A stretch of 48,990 bases of DNA from Salegentibacter salarius (GCF_900168265.1 NZ_FVZF01000030.1:1-48990); one strand, 5' to 3'. Counted from the stretch's first letter, positions 7,474 through 16,060 are shown. Translations and numbers: made by a program. Notes: generated from the letters alone by a model not told the origin.

Positions 7474-8019
7474 CTATGCTTCTTCTTCACTCATTAGAAT
7501 CATTGCGAATATGGAATAATTTATCATATCCTGGTAATTCGCATCAATCCCTTCGCTCACCAAGGTTTTCCCTTTATTATCTTCAATTTGCTTTACACGC
7601 AATAATTTTTGAATAATTAGATCGGTTAAAGAACTTACCCGCATATCTCGCCAGGCCTCGCCATAATCGTGATTTTTATTCATCATCAGGGCTTTGGTTT
7701 CAGCTATGTTTTCATCATAAAGCTCTGCAGCTTCTTCCACCCCAAGATCTGGTTGGGCGACAACGCCTTTTTTTAACTGAATTAAAGCCATGATCGAGTA
7801 ATTGATGATTCCTATAAATTCAGATTTCTCATCCTCATCTACTTTTCTCACTCCATTTTCCTGGAGTTTTCTTATGCGCTGGGCTTTTATAAAAATTTGA
7901 TCGGTAAGTGACGGAAGCCTAAGAATTCTCCAGGCGCTTCCGTAATCTTTCATCTTGTTAATAAACAGGCTGCGGCAGGTAGCCACCACCGCGTCATACT
8001 GTTTTGAGGTATTCTGCAT
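7474..8019 (-). CDS. DUF1599 protein (nucleotide modification-associated domain 1), tandem duplicate
   Basis: The 181-residue protein has two copies of one ~75-residue unit. Copy 1 (about 14-84) has CRSLFINKMKDYGSAWRILR, SLTDQIFIKAQRI and IINYSIMALIQL; copy 2 (about 106-178) has TKALMMNKNHDYGEAWRDMR, SLTDLIIQKLLRV and MINYSIFAMILM. The repeated K-x2-DYGxAWR and SLTD motifs match the DUF1599 family, which has been linked by others to nucleotide or base-modification genes. No biochemical role is firmly known to me. It heads the minus-strand group with the DoxX-like gene and faces folP divergently. Confidence 0.85.
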   Translation of the reverse strand: MQNTSKQYDAVVATCRSLFINKMKDYGSAWRILRLPSLTDQIFIKAQRIRKLQENGVRKVDEDEKSEFIGIINYSIMALIQLKKGVVAQPDLGVEEAAELYDENIAETKALMMNKNHDYGEAWRDMRVSSLTDLIIQKLLRVKQIEDNKGKTLVSEGIDANYQDMINYSIFAMILMSEEEA

Positions 8020-8499
8020 AAAAGAGATCTAATTTCCGTAAATTTCGTGCAAATATTTTAGATAGTAAAACAATATTAATCTAATCGTTTTTTACAAATC
8101 CTTTCAAATATTAATAATTATGTATAACCTCCTACTTTCTAATATTGAGGTTTTATTTTTTTATACTTTGTAATGTGGATTTTTAAGCGGCCTACCGAAA
8201 ATTTATCGTGAAAATTGAAGTGATGCACCGTGAAATTTTAGGCTGTTTGAGCTAAATTAATTTCTTTTTTTTAGTTGATTTCTTATAGCGAGTTCCTGAA
8301 ATTTAGGCGCTGAACGATAAATTTAGATAAAGTTTCGTAAGCCTAGATTTTTTTGGTTCTTTTTTCATCAATGGAAAAAAGAACAAGCATAAATTATTTA
8401 AAACAGAATTAATATTAAAACCACATTTTATAATTTCTGAATTGAACTTTAAAAATCATTGTTTTTCACTTCAGAATATTCAATTAAAATCTCACGAAA
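8020..8499. other. 480-bp gene-free region between the DUF1599 gene and folP
   Basis: No gene is seen. The minus strand just upstream of the DUF1599 gene has AATATTTG (one mismatch to TAnnTTTG, near 8051-8058) as a possible promoter. The middle, about 8190-8385, carries inverted repeats described separately as a structured intergenic element. The folP promoter is not obvious. Confidence 0.55.
8199..8384. repeat. Structured intergenic element with two long inverted repeats
   Basis: An 11-base perfect inverted repeat pairs 8199-8209 (AAATTTATCGT) with 8314-8324 (ACGATAAATTT). A second, tight hairpin pairs GTTCTTTTTTC (8356-8366) with GAAAAAAGAAC (8374-8384) around a 7-nt loop. The words GAAATTTTAGGC (near 8233) and GAAATTTAGGC (near 8298) recur inside. 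I recall similar hairpin-ended intergenic blocks as common in flavobacterial genomes, but this is from memory and only one copy is in this window. Confidence 0.6.
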
Positions 8500-9324
8500 A
8501 TGACCATAAATTGCAAAGGCAAACTTATAGATCTTAACAACCCTAAAGTAATGGGGATCATTAATACCACTCCCAATTCTTTTTATGCTGAAAGTCGAAA
8601 AACTTCGGAAAAAGATATTCTTAAACAGGTAGAAAAAATGCTGAAAGATGGCGCCGATTTTATTGATGTTGGTGGCTATAGTACTCCGCCCGGAGCACCC
8701 AAAGTTGAGGAAACCGAAGAGTTGAAACGTGTACTTCCCGCAATAGAAAATATTTTAAAACATTTCCCGGAAACATTAATTTCTGTAGATACTTTTCGCG
8801 CAAATGTAGCCGAACAAAGTATTGAAGCCGGCGCAGCCATAATTAACGATATTTCTGCAGGAAATTTAGATCCTGAAATGATGAAAACCGTGGCAAAGCA
8901 CCAAGTGCCTTATATTATGATGCACATGCGTGGCACACCACAAACTATGAAAGACCTCAACCAATATGATGATCTTTTGCAGGATATTTTATTCTATTTT
9001 TCAGAAAAAATAAGTGCGGCAAGAGCTTTAGGCATAAATGATCTTATTGTAGATCCAGGCTTTGGCTTTGCTAAGAATATTGATCAGAATTTTGAATTGC
9101 TTTCTAAAATGGAACTCTTTAAAACTTTAGAACTCCCTTTATTGGCAGGACATTCAAGAAAATCATTGATCTATAAAACTTTAAAAACATCGGCAGCAGA
9201 AGCTTTAAACGGAACTACCTTCTTAAATACCATAGCTCTATCTAAAGGCGCCAATATTTTGAGAGTACACGATGTAAAAGAAGCGGTAGAATGCACTAAA
9301 TTATTTGCAGAACTTAATAAGTAG
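8500..9324 (+). CDS. folP: Dihydropteroate synthase
   Basis: The 274-residue TIM-barrel enzyme joins the pterin diphosphate to p-aminobenzoate in folate synthesis and is the sulfonamide target. Pterin-site motifs are present: MGIINTTPNSFY near 18-30, DFIDVGGYST near 56, SVDTFRA, INDISAG, and GHSRKSL near 215. In the mobile loop 2 the usual STRPGA reads STPPGA, so a widely conserved arginine is replaced by proline; the codons are clear. The length is typical. The start ATG at 8500 gives the expected short N-terminus. It is followed by cdaA, whose frame overlaps it at the 3' end or starts 37 bases later. Confidence 0.96.
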   Translation: MTINCKGKLIDLNNPKVMGIINTTPNSFYAESRKTSEKDILKQVEKMLKDGADFIDVGGYSTPPGAPKVEETEELKRVLPAIENILKHFPETLISVDTFRANVAEQSIEAGAAIINDISAGNLDPEMMKTVAKHQVPYIMMHMRGTPQTMKDLNQYDDLLQDILFYFSEKISAARALGINDLIVDPGFGFAKNIDQNFELLSKMELFKTLELPLLAGHSRKSLIYKTLKTSAAEALNGTTFLNTIALSKGANILRVHDVKEAVECTKLFAELNK

Positions 9325-9361
9325 CCGCATATTTTCTATTTTTACAAAAAACCCCACTAAT

Positions 9362-10135
9362 TTGGATATAATCAATCTTCGTTTTCTAGATGTGCTGGAT
9401 ATTGTATTTGTCGCATTCCTGCTGTATTATCTATATAAATTAGTAAAAGGAACAGTTGCGGTAAATATCTTTATAGGAATCGTGATTATTTACCTCATGG
9501 GAAGCCTTACCGAATTACTCCAAATGGAGCTTCTAAGCAGCGTTCTTGGTGAGTTTATAGGAGTGGGAATGTTTGCCCTAATCGTAGTTTTTCAACAGGA
9601 AATCAGGAAATTCCTGTTAATGATTGGGTCAACAAATTTCACGCAAAAAGGAAAATTCTTTACTCAGCTTAGATTTTTAAAAGGTGACCTGGAAACCAGC
9701 ACCAATGTAGATGACATTATTTCTGCCTGTGAAGCCATGGGACAAAGTTATACGGGTGCCTTAATTATTATTCAGAAAAACACGAACCTGGATTTTGTAA
9801 AAAATTCCGGAGACGATATGAATATTGAACTCAATCAACCTATTATAGAATCTATTTTCTACAAGAATTCACCACTTCACGATGGTGCAATGGTAATAGA
9901 AGATAACAAGATTACCGCCACTCGCGTAATTCTTCCGGTTTCTAACGATAGGTCTATTCCGCTTAGATTTGGGTTACGTCACCGTGCGGCTGTTGGAATT
10001 ACGGAAAAAACCGATGCGCTTGCACTTGTAGTGAGCGAGGAAACGGGTCAGATTTCTTATGTACGAGACGGGGAATTTGTAATGTTTGAAAGCAACGACG
10101 AACTTATAGATCGAATTAAAGAAGATCTTCTGTAA
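9362..10135 (+). CDS. cdaA: Diadenylate cyclase CdaA (c-di-AMP synthase)
   Basis: Membrane-anchored DisA-N type cyclase that makes cyclic di-AMP from two ATP. Three membrane helices occupy about residues 10-85 (DVLDIVFVAFLLYYLYKL; FIGIVIIYLMGS; FIGVGMFALIVVFQQEIRK). The catalytic domain has HDGAMVIED and RHRAAVG, the two signature motifs. The frame is open back to a TTG at 9305 inside folP, but the family N-terminus is matched by the TTG at 9362 (MDIINLRFLDVLDI), giving 257 residues, so I use it. Co-location with folP on the same strand suggests cotranscription. c-di-AMP usually controls potassium and osmotic balance and cell-wall homeostasis. Confidence 0.93.
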   Translation: MDIINLRFLDVLDIVFVAFLLYYLYKLVKGTVAVNIFIGIVIIYLMGSLTELLQMELLSSVLGEFIGVGMFALIVVFQQEIRKFLLMIGSTNFTQKGKFFTQLRFLKGDLETSTNVDDIISACEAMGQSYTGALIIIQKNTNLDFVKNSGDDMNIELNQPIIESIFYKNSPLHDGAMVIEDNKITATRVILPVSNDRSIPLRFGLRHRAAVGITEKTDALALVVSEETGQISYVRDGEFVMFESNDELIDRIKEDLL

Positions 10136-10152
10136 TCGCTCATAGAAGGTTT

Positions 10153-10179
10153 AATTTCAAAAGGTTTACTCTTGAAATT
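10153..10179. terminator. Possible weak hairpin between cdaA and the convergent ABC gene
   Basis: An 8-bp stem, AATTTCAA at 10153-10160 and TTGAAATT at 10172-10179, lies between two convergent genes. It is AT-rich with no T-run, so it is at best a weak terminator. Confidence 0.3.
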
Positions 10180-10232
10180 CTATAACAATTTTCCGAATTA
10201 TCCCTAATTGCTTTCCTTAAATTTCCTCGAGT

Positions 10233-11999
10233 TTATAAGCTCTCCTCTGCCATAAACTGAACTTCATAAAGGTTTTTGTAGTATCCACCTTTCTTCTGAA
10301 GCAGTTGGGTATGAGTTCCTATTTCCACAATTTCACCAGCATCCATTACCATAATTTTGTCGGCCTTTTTGATAGTAGCAAGCCTATGGGCAATTACAAT
10401 TGAGGTTCTGCCTTTCGTGATCTTATCGGTGGCTTTTTGGATTAAAAGTTCGCTATAAGTATCAACTGAAGACGTTGCTTCATCCAGGATTAAAATACTT
10501 GGATTACTCATATAAGCCCGTAAAAAAGAAATAAGCTGGCGCTGCCCAGAAGATAACATGGCTCCCCGCTCTTTTACATTATAATGATAAGCATTAGGCA
10601 AGGTATTGATGAAATTGTGAATACCAATCTGTTTGGCTGCATTAATCACGTCTTCTTCAGTGATATCTGGATTACTTAAGTTTATATTGGCAAGAATAGT
10701 ATCAGCAAAAAGGAAAACGTTTTGCAACACCACCGCAATTTCAGAGCGTAAAGATTCCAGGGTAATATCTTTTATATCAATGCCGTCTACAAGAATTTGC
10801 CCGCTATCTATTTCATAAAAACGATTCAGTAAATTGATTACCGTAGATTTCCCGGCGCCGGTAGCACCAACAATAGCAATAGTTTCGCCGGCATTTGCTT
10901 TAAATGAAACGCCTTTTAAAACTTCCTCATCATCGGTATAGCTGAAACGAACATTTTTAAATTCTATCTCGCCTTTTAGGTCTTCAACTTCAATTTTACC
11001 TTCGTTACTAATAGAAGAATCGGTATCTAAAATTCCAAAAACACGATTCGCAGCAACCATCCCCATTTGCAACGTATTAAATTTATCGGCGATTTGACGT
11101 AGCGGCCTAAAAAGTAGTTGAGATAATTCAATAAAGGCAATTATCACACCCAGTGTAATTCCATCGTCTGCAACCGCACGTAAACCACCAAACCAAACGA
11201 TTAAACCAATGGTTATAGAAGTTGCCATTTCAGCAATTGGAAAGAAAATAGAGTTATACCAAACCGTTTTTACCCAGGCATTTCGGTGTTTATTATTAAT
11301 TTCTTTAAAATTCTTGTATTCTTCTTTTTCGCGGGTAAAGAGCTGCACGATCTTCATCCCGGTAATTCGCTCCTGCACAAAGGTATTTAGATTGGCAACC
11401 TGTGTTCTTACTTCTTCAAAAGCGACTTTCATTTTCTTCTGAAAAACACGCGTAGCGTACATAATTAGCGGAAGCACGGTCAATACCAACAAGGTTAACT
11501 GCCAGCTCTGGTAAAACATAAAGCCTATTACCACCAGCATTTTTAGAATATCACTGATAATCATAAAAAGCCCCTGGCTAAAAATACTGGCAATAGTTTC
11601 AATATCGCTTACCGCACGGGTTACCAAACGCCCAACTGCCGACTTATCGAAATAAGTCATTTTAAAACCGAGCATATGTTTAAAAAGGTTTACACGAAGG
11701 TCTCTAACCACTTCCTGCCCTAACCAGTTGGCGAAATACACAAATAGAAACTGAAAAATAACTTCCAGCACTAAAACCCCGGCCATTAAACCCACATAAA
11801 AAACCAGGTTATCATAATCCTGAGGTGTAATTGCATCGTCTACAGTAACCTTCAATAAATAGGGTCTTAAAACAGCAAAAAATGAAAGTAAAATAGCAGC
11901 AACCGCCACAAAATAGAAAGTTACTTTGTAGGGATTAGTGTATTTAAGCAGGCGCTTAAATAAATCAAAATCGAATGCGTTACCTGTTTTAGATGCCAT
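10233..11999 (-). CDS. ABC exporter, MsbA/BmrA-like half transporter
   Basis: The 588-residue fused membrane-ATPase protein is the standard length for a homodimeric type IV ABC exporter. Six transmembrane helices occupy about residues 20-320. The ATPase domain (about 345-580) has Walker A GATGAGKST near 380, signature LSSGQRQLISF near 483 (the second Gly of LSGGQ replaced by Ser), Walker B ILILDEATSSVD near 503 and the switch histidine in IAHRL near 537. Such proteins flip lipids or export drugs; the substrate cannot be inferred here. The ATG directly abuts the truA stop with no intervening base, so the pair is cotranscribed and probably translationally coupled. Unlike the exporter at the left end of the window, this one is intact. 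Confidence 0.94.
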   Translation of the reverse strand: MASKTGNAFDFDLFKRLLKYTNPYKVTFYFVAVAAILLSFFAVLRPYLLKVTVDDAITPQDYDNLVFYVGLMAGVLVLEVIFQFLFVYFANWLGQEVVRDLRVNLFKHMLGFKMTYFDKSAVGRLVTRAVSDIETIASIFSQGLFMIISDILKMLVVIGFMFYQSWQLTLLVLTVLPLIMYATRVFQKKMKVAFEEVRTQVANLNTFVQERITGMKIVQLFTREKEEYKNFKEINNKHRNAWVKTVWYNSIFFPIAEMATSITIGLIVWFGGLRAVADDGITLGVIIAFIELSQLLFRPLRQIADKFNTLQMGMVAANRVFGILDTDSSISNEGKIEVEDLKGEIEFKNVRFSYTDDEEVLKGVSFKANAGETIAIVGATGAGKSTVINLLNRFYEIDSGQILVDGIDIKDITLESLRSEIAVVLQNVFLFADTILANINLSNPDITEEDVINAAKQIGIHNFINTLPNAYHYNVKERGAMLSSGQRQLISFLRAYMSNPSILILDEATSSVDTYSELLIQKATDKITKGRTSIVIAHRLATIKKADKIMVMDAGEIVEIGTHTQLLQKKGGYYKNLYEVQFMAEESL

Positions 12000-12743
12000 T
12001 TATTTTATTGCTATTTCCGGATAAGTAACCCTGGTAAGGTATAATGCTTTTGCAGGCACCGAAGTTCCCGCCTTACTCCTGTCTTTACTTTTTATAACCT
12101 CGTGCATATTTTCAATAGGTTGCTTCCCCAAACCAATTTCCAGTAAGGTTCCCACAATTGCACGCACCATATTCCTTAAAAATCTGTCGGCTGAAATATG
12201 AAAAACCAACACTCCATTTTCAATTTTCCAAACCGCCTCAGTAATCTTGCAATTATAGGTTTTTACATCGGTTTTAGACTTTGAAAAACACTTAAAATTA
12301 GTATAATCCTTTAAGATTTCTGCGGCCTTATTCATTTTTTCAACATCCAGCTTATTCTTCAAAAAATAACTTCTATCTTCTAAAAAAGGATCTTTATGCT
12401 GAACGATATGATATTCATAACTCCGGCTTAAAGCATCAAAACGAGCATGTGCATCAGGTTTTACTTCAAAGAAATCCCGTAAAGCTATATCTGCCGGAAG
12501 TAAGGAATTCATTTTAAAGTGAAAAGCTTCTTTTTCAAGTTCGTTATCGGTATCAAAATGTGCAAAGATCTGTTTGGCGTGCACCCCGGCATCTGTTCTT
12601 CCTGCGCCAACAATAGCTACTTTTTGTTGAAAAACAACCGAAAGAGCCCGTTCTATTTCTTCCTGAACCGAAATTGCGTTTGGTTGATTTTGCCAACCGT
12701 GATAAGCCTTTCCAAAATATGCCAGTTCTAAAAAATACCTCAA
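12000..12743 (-). CDS. truA: tRNA pseudouridine(38-40) synthase TruA
   Basis: The 247-residue enzyme converts uridines 38-40 in the tRNA anticodon arm to pseudouridine. The catalytic aspartate is Asp51 in GRTDAGVHAKQ. Other TruA motifs are YHGWQNQPNAISVQEEIERAL near 14-33, RFDALSRSYEYHI, and RFLRNMVRAIVGTLLEIGLGK near the C-terminus. Length and start (MRYFLELAYFGKAYHGWQ) are typical. Its promoter, with a TATCTTTG box on the minus strand, overlaps the promoter of the divergent phosphoesterase gene. Confidence 0.97.
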   Translation of the reverse strand: MRYFLELAYFGKAYHGWQNQPNAISVQEEIERALSVVFQQKVAIVGAGRTDAGVHAKQIFAHFDTDNELEKEAFHFKMNSLLPADIALRDFFEVKPDAHARFDALSRSYEYHIVQHKDPFLEDRSYFLKNKLDVEKMNKAAEILKDYTNFKCFSKSKTDVKTYNCKITEAVWKIENGVLVFHISADRFLRNMVRAIVGTLLEIGLGKQPIENMHEVIKSKDRSKAGTSVPAKALYLTRVTYPEIAIK

Positions 12744-12759
12744 CCGAGTTCTTTATTTT

Positions 12760-12767
12760 TATATTTG
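12760..12767 (+). promoter_or_regulatory. -7 promoter box of the phosphoesterase gene
   Basis: TATATTTG is an exact TAnnTTTG match, about 90 bases upstream of the TTG start. It lies only 7 bases from the oppositely oriented truA box, so the two promoters overlap. Confidence 0.55.
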
Positions 12768-12774
12768 CGAACTG

Positions 12775-12782
12775 CAAAGATA
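12775..12782 (-). promoter_or_regulatory. -7 promoter box of truA
   Basis: The minus strand reads TATCTTTG, an exact TAnnTTTG match, 31 bases upstream of the truA ATG. It overlaps head-on with the promoter of the divergent gene. Confidence 0.55.
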
Positions 12783-12857
12783 AGGCATTTATTAGAAGCT
12801 TAAATCCTTTGAAGGCATCGGTTTCAAAATGATTCTATAAACAAAAACAATCCCGAT

Positions 12858-13349
12858 TTGAAAAAAATATTGCTGTTAAGCGACACCCATAGTCATATTG
12901 ACGAAAGAATTCTACATTACGCAGCGGAAGCCGATGAAATATGGCACGCCGGCGATATTGGCATAACCGATATTACCGATGAATTAAAAAAAGTAAAACC
13001 CTTAAGAGCAGTTTACGGTAACATTGACGATGCAGAGATAAGAAAAGAGTTTCCGCTTCACCAGCGTTTTAAATGTGAAGGAGTAGATGTCTGGATTACG
13101 CATATTGGCGGTTACCCCGGCAAATACTCACCTGCAATTAGGGAAGAAATTAAAAGAAATCCGCCAAAACTCTTTATTAGCGGGCACTCCCATATTTTAA
13201 AGGTTATGAACGACAAAACCCTGGGATTACTTCATATGAATCCGGGAGCAGCAGGAAAGCAGGGATTCCATAAAAAACGTACTATGCTTAGATTTAAAAT
13301 TGACGCAGGAGAAATCAAGGATTTAGAAGTGATAGAACTCAAGAGTTAG
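12858..13349 (+). CDS. YfcE/MJ0936-family metallophosphoesterase
   Basis: The 163-residue calcineurin-like phosphoesterase carries the family metal-binding motifs: SDTHSH (8-13), GDIG near 38, YGNIDD near 53, and the C-terminal GHSH near 113. Proteins of this size act as phosphodiesterases on small or artificial substrates; the physiological substrate is unknown. The start is a TTG (base 12858), since MKKILLLSDTH is the normal N-terminus and no ATG fits. The promoter overlaps that of truA. A GAAA-capped hairpin follows about 260 bases downstream. Confidence 0.92.
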   Translation: MKKILLLSDTHSHIDERILHYAAEADEIWHAGDIGITDITDELKKVKPLRAVYGNIDDAEIRKEFPLHQRFKCEGVDVWITHIGGYPGKYSPAIREEIKRNPPKLFISGHSHILKVMNDKTLGLLHMNPGAAGKQGFHKKRTMLRFKIDAGEIKDLEVIELKS

Positions 13350-13717
13350 TAGGCAGTTCTTTAGGTGGCAGTAAGCAGTTTCAGTATACAGTATCAGTTT
13401 GCAGCGGGCAGTCGCAGTAACCAATATGCATTTTGAAACTCTAGTTGTTGCAATGGAGGCACGACTGAAGCAATCTCTTCTAATAAATTCAATAAAAACT
13501 TTTGATCTAAAGATTACCACGCTCCGAGTAATATTCCGCATCAGCTCTTTTAATATAAGAGTCTTCCTGACTCCGTAATGAACCCTTCCGTCCCATCTAT
13601 GATGTGCCACCTTCCCTTGAAAAAGGGAAGGAACTTTTATTGTTTTTGTAAAAACAAGTACAATAATTAAAGATATTCGTGTATTAGTGGCATCTTATTA
13701 ATGCTTATAAAAACTAA
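13350..13717. other. Gene-free region with degenerate short repeats
   Basis: The first ~80 bases contain the word CAGT many times (GGCAGT, AGCAGT, ACAGT, TCAGT), like a slipped or degenerate tandem array. The rest encodes nothing convincing on either strand. A minus-strand open frame (13323-13610) lacks protein-like composition. The hairpin at 13610-13631 is listed separately. Confidence 0.5.
13610..13631. terminator. Perfect 9-bp hairpin with a GAAA loop
   Basis: CCTTCCCTT (13610-13618) pairs with AAGGGAAGG (13623-13631) around GAAA. On the plus strand it is followed by AACTTTTATTGTTTTTG, a loose T-rich tract, so it may end the phosphoesterase transcript. It may instead belong to a repeat element. 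Confidence 0.5.
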
Positions 13718-13745
13718 AAAACCCGAAGCTTTCACTTCGGGTTTT
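13718..13745 (-). terminator. Terminator of the DUF4293 gene
   Basis: AAAACCCGAAG (13718-13728) and CTTCGGGTTTT (13735-13745) form an 11-bp stem with a 6-nt loop. On the minus strand a TTTTTTAG run follows. It sits 30 bases past the DUF4293 stop and could act in both directions. Confidence 0.85.
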
Positions 13746-13774
13746 CACGCACTAATACTACTAAGATGATAGGC

Positions 13775-14185
13775 TTATCGTAATCGGTCCACAGATTTTA
13801 CGAGATCTTCGTCCTTTTTAATGGCCTTATTGGCCAAAACAAGAAAAACGATAGAAATGATTGGAAGAAACATCCCAATACCCTTCTCTGAAATATCCAT
13901 TTCTCCAGGTAAACTTAGCGACCAATAAACAAACACTCCTAGTAAAAAAAAGTTTAATAAGATATTTAGACGCCCCAATACAAATTGAAGCTTTCTGTTT
14001 TTGAACATAAAAATACTCACCAAAGATAACAAAGCTGAAGCAAGAAATGCAATAAAAACCATAAGATAATCTTGTGCATACATTGCAACTCCTTCAGAAT
14101 TTTCCCAGAGCGAAAAAGCAAAAATTAGCCCTCCACTCACAATAACAGCAATAAGTAAATATATAGTTTGGATTCGTTGTAGCAT
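13775..14185 (-). CDS. DUF4293 family membrane protein
   Basis: A 136-residue protein with four membrane helices: about 5-24 (IYLLIAVIVSGGLIFAF), 38-60 (YLMVFIAFLASALLSLVSIF), 68-90 and 105-122. Family members start MxQRIQTIxLL, so I choose the ATG at 14185 (MLQRIQTIYLL) rather than the upstream ATG at 14293, which would add 36 residues that do not look like the family. The C-terminus is charged (KKDEDLVKSVDRLR). Function unknown. It is divergent from rho, an arrangement I recall in other flavobacteria, and has a strong terminator. Confidence 0.85.
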   Translation of the reverse strand: MLQRIQTIYLLIAVIVSGGLIFAFSLWENSEGVAMYAQDYLMVFIAFLASALLSLVSIFMFKNRKLQFVLGRLNILLNFFLLGVFVYWSLSLPGEMDISEKGIGMFLPIISIVFLVLANKAIKKDEDLVKSVDRLR

Positions 14186-14382
14186 ATCTTCCAGTGAAAT
14201 TCGCGAACAAAAATAAAGATTCTTTTTAGAATTGCTATTCAAAATATTAAAATAAAGTTGTATACTTGCAGGAACATTTCGTAACCAATTCAAAACAGGT
14301 TACTTAAGTCTCCAAATTTTTTTCGATTCTTCCTCGAGAAGTTTAACAATCAACCCAAACACAAATTTATTTTTAATTATCC

Positions 14383-16035
14383 ATGTTTGAAATTTCAGAA
14401 TTAAAAGCTAAAAAGCTTCCTGAGTTGCAGGATATCGCTAAATCTTTAAATGTCCCAAAATTCAGGACCTTGAAAAAATTAGATCTGGTATATCAAATCC
14501 TGGACTATCAGGCTGCCAACCCTAAAAAGGCGAAAGAAGCACTTACAGACGACACAAAAAAGGAGGAAACTCCAAAAAGTGAAGTACAAAGTAAATCTTC
14601 AGAAAAACCACAGGCTAAAAAAGGTGGCAAAGTAGGGAGTAATAAAAAGCCACCCAGGGCTGCTGCAACCGCAGAGACCAAAGATTCGCGTCCGGCAAAA
14701 AAGGAAAGCAATTCTCCTAAAAAAGAAGAAACACCTTCAAAGCCAAGAGAAAATAAAAAGCCGGAGCAAAAGCCAAAGGACACAAGAGACGATAATTCTT
14801 CTAAAAACCAGAAGAACAATCCTCGTGAGCATAAAAAAGATACACGCAGTAAAAATAACGGAAGCCGCGAGAGCGGAAACCGTGATGGCCGTAATCGCTA
14901 CCGCGAACCAGATTATGAGTTTGATGCGATTATTGAGAGTGAAGGTGTACTAGACATTATGCAGGACAACTATGGTTTCCTAAGATCTTCAGACTACAAT
15001 TACCTTACATCTCCCGATGATATTTATGTATCCCAGTCGCAAATTCGCTTATTCGGATTAAAAACCGGAGACACCGTATTAGGGCAAATAAGACCTCCAA
15101 AAGAAGGTGAGAAATATTTCCCATTAATCAAGATCAACAAAATTAATGGATTGGATCCTCAGGTTGTGAGAGACCGTGTTTCTTTTGAACACTTAACTCC
15201 ACTTTTCCCAAAGGAAAAATTCAATATTGCTGAAAAGCAAAGCAGCTTATCTACCCGTATTATGGACCTCTTTTCCCCTATTGGAAAAGGCCAGCGTGGT
15301 ATGATAGTTTCCCAGCCTAAAACTGGTAAAACAATGTTGCTTAAGGATATTGCTAATGCAATTGCAGCGAACCATCCTGAGGTTTATCAAATAGTTTTAC
15401 TTATTGATGAACGCCCTGAAGAGGTTACCGATATGCAACGTAATGTACGAGGTGAAGTGGTAGCTTCTACTTTTGATAAAGAAGCTCACGAACACGTGCG
15501 AGTTGCGAATATCGTTTTAGAAAAAGCAAAGCGTTTGGTAGAATGTGGTCACGATGTTGTGATTCTTTTAGATTCTATTACTCGTTTGGCGCGTGCATAC
15601 AACACCGTACAGCCTGCAAGTGGAAAAGTATTGAGTGGTGGTGTAGACGCAAATGCCCTACATAAACCAAAACGTTTCTTTGGTGCTGCCCGTAATATTG
15701 AAAACGGTGGTTCATTATCAATTATCGCTACCGCCCTTACCGATACCGGTTCTAAAATGGACGAAGTGATCTTTGAAGAATTTAAAGGAACAGGAAACAT
15801 GGAGCTGCAATTAGATAGAAAAATTGCGAACCGTAGAATTTTCCCTGCGATTGATCTTACTTCTTCGAGTACACGTCGAGACGACTTATTACTTGATGAA
15901 AACACGATACAAAGAATGTGGGTGTTGCGTAAATATCTTGCCGATATGAATCCTATAGAAGCTATGGAATTTATTAACGATAGGATTAAACAAACCAAAA
16001 ACAACGAAGAGTTCCTGATCTCTATGAACGGGTAA
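14383..16035 (+). CDS. rho: Transcription termination factor Rho with long N-terminal insertion
   Basis: The hexameric RNA helicase ends transcripts. Residues 1-50 are the Rho N-terminal helical domain ([19 protein letters not shown]). Residues about 52-182 are a highly charged, low-complexity stretch rich in Lys, Glu, Asn, Arg, Pro and Ser. The RNA-binding cold-shock-like domain covers about 188-255 ([14 protein letters not shown]). The ATPase domain has P-loop [11 protein letters not shown] near 310, [10 protein letters not shown], and [16 protein letters not shown]. At 550 residues it is about 130 longer than E. coli Rho, entirely because of the insertion, a feature known in Bacteroidota; the B. 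thetaiotaomicron insertion has been reported to support condensate formation. A strong terminator follows. Confidence 0.98.
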   Translation: MFEISELKAKKLPELQDIAKSLNVPKFRTLKKLDLVYQILDYQAANPKKAKEALTDDTKKEETPKSEVQSKSSEKPQAKKGGKVGSNKKPPRAAATAETKDSRPAKKESNSPKKEETPSKPRENKKPEQKPKDTRDDNSSKNQKNNPREHKKDTRSKNNGSRESGNRDGRNRYREPDYEFDAIIESEGVLDIMQDNYGFLRSSDYNYLTSPDDIYVSQSQIRLFGLKTGDTVLGQIRPPKEGEKYFPLIKINKINGLDPQVVRDRVSFEHLTPLFPKEKFNIAEKQSSLSTRIMDLFSPIGKGQRGMIVSQPKTGKTMLLKDIANAIAANHPEVYQIVLLIDERPEEVTDMQRNVRGEVVASTFDKEAHEHVRVANIVLEKAKRLVECGHDVVILLDSITRLARAYNTVQPASGKVLSGGVDANALHKPKRFFGAARNIENGGSLSIIATALTDTGSKMDEVIFEEFKGTGNMELQLDRKIANRRIFPAIDLTSSSTRRDDLLLDENTIQRMWVLRKYLADMNPIEAMEFINDRIKQTKNNEEFLISMNG

Positions 16036-16060
16036 ACCCTTCTTAAGTTATAAATTGAAA

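Noticed and set aside
9305-9361. Upstream extension of cdaA to the TTG inside folP
   Set aside because: The 19 extra residues do not match the family N-terminus; the TTG at 9362 gives the expected start.
13323-13610. 95-codon minus-strand open frame
   Set aside because: It overlaps the phosphoesterase end and a repeat-like tract; composition is not protein-like.
14508-14819. 103-codon minus-strand open frame in rho
   Set aside because: It is antisense to the low-complexity insertion of Rho; the Phe/Ser/Leu-rich product simply mirrors the Lys/Glu codons.
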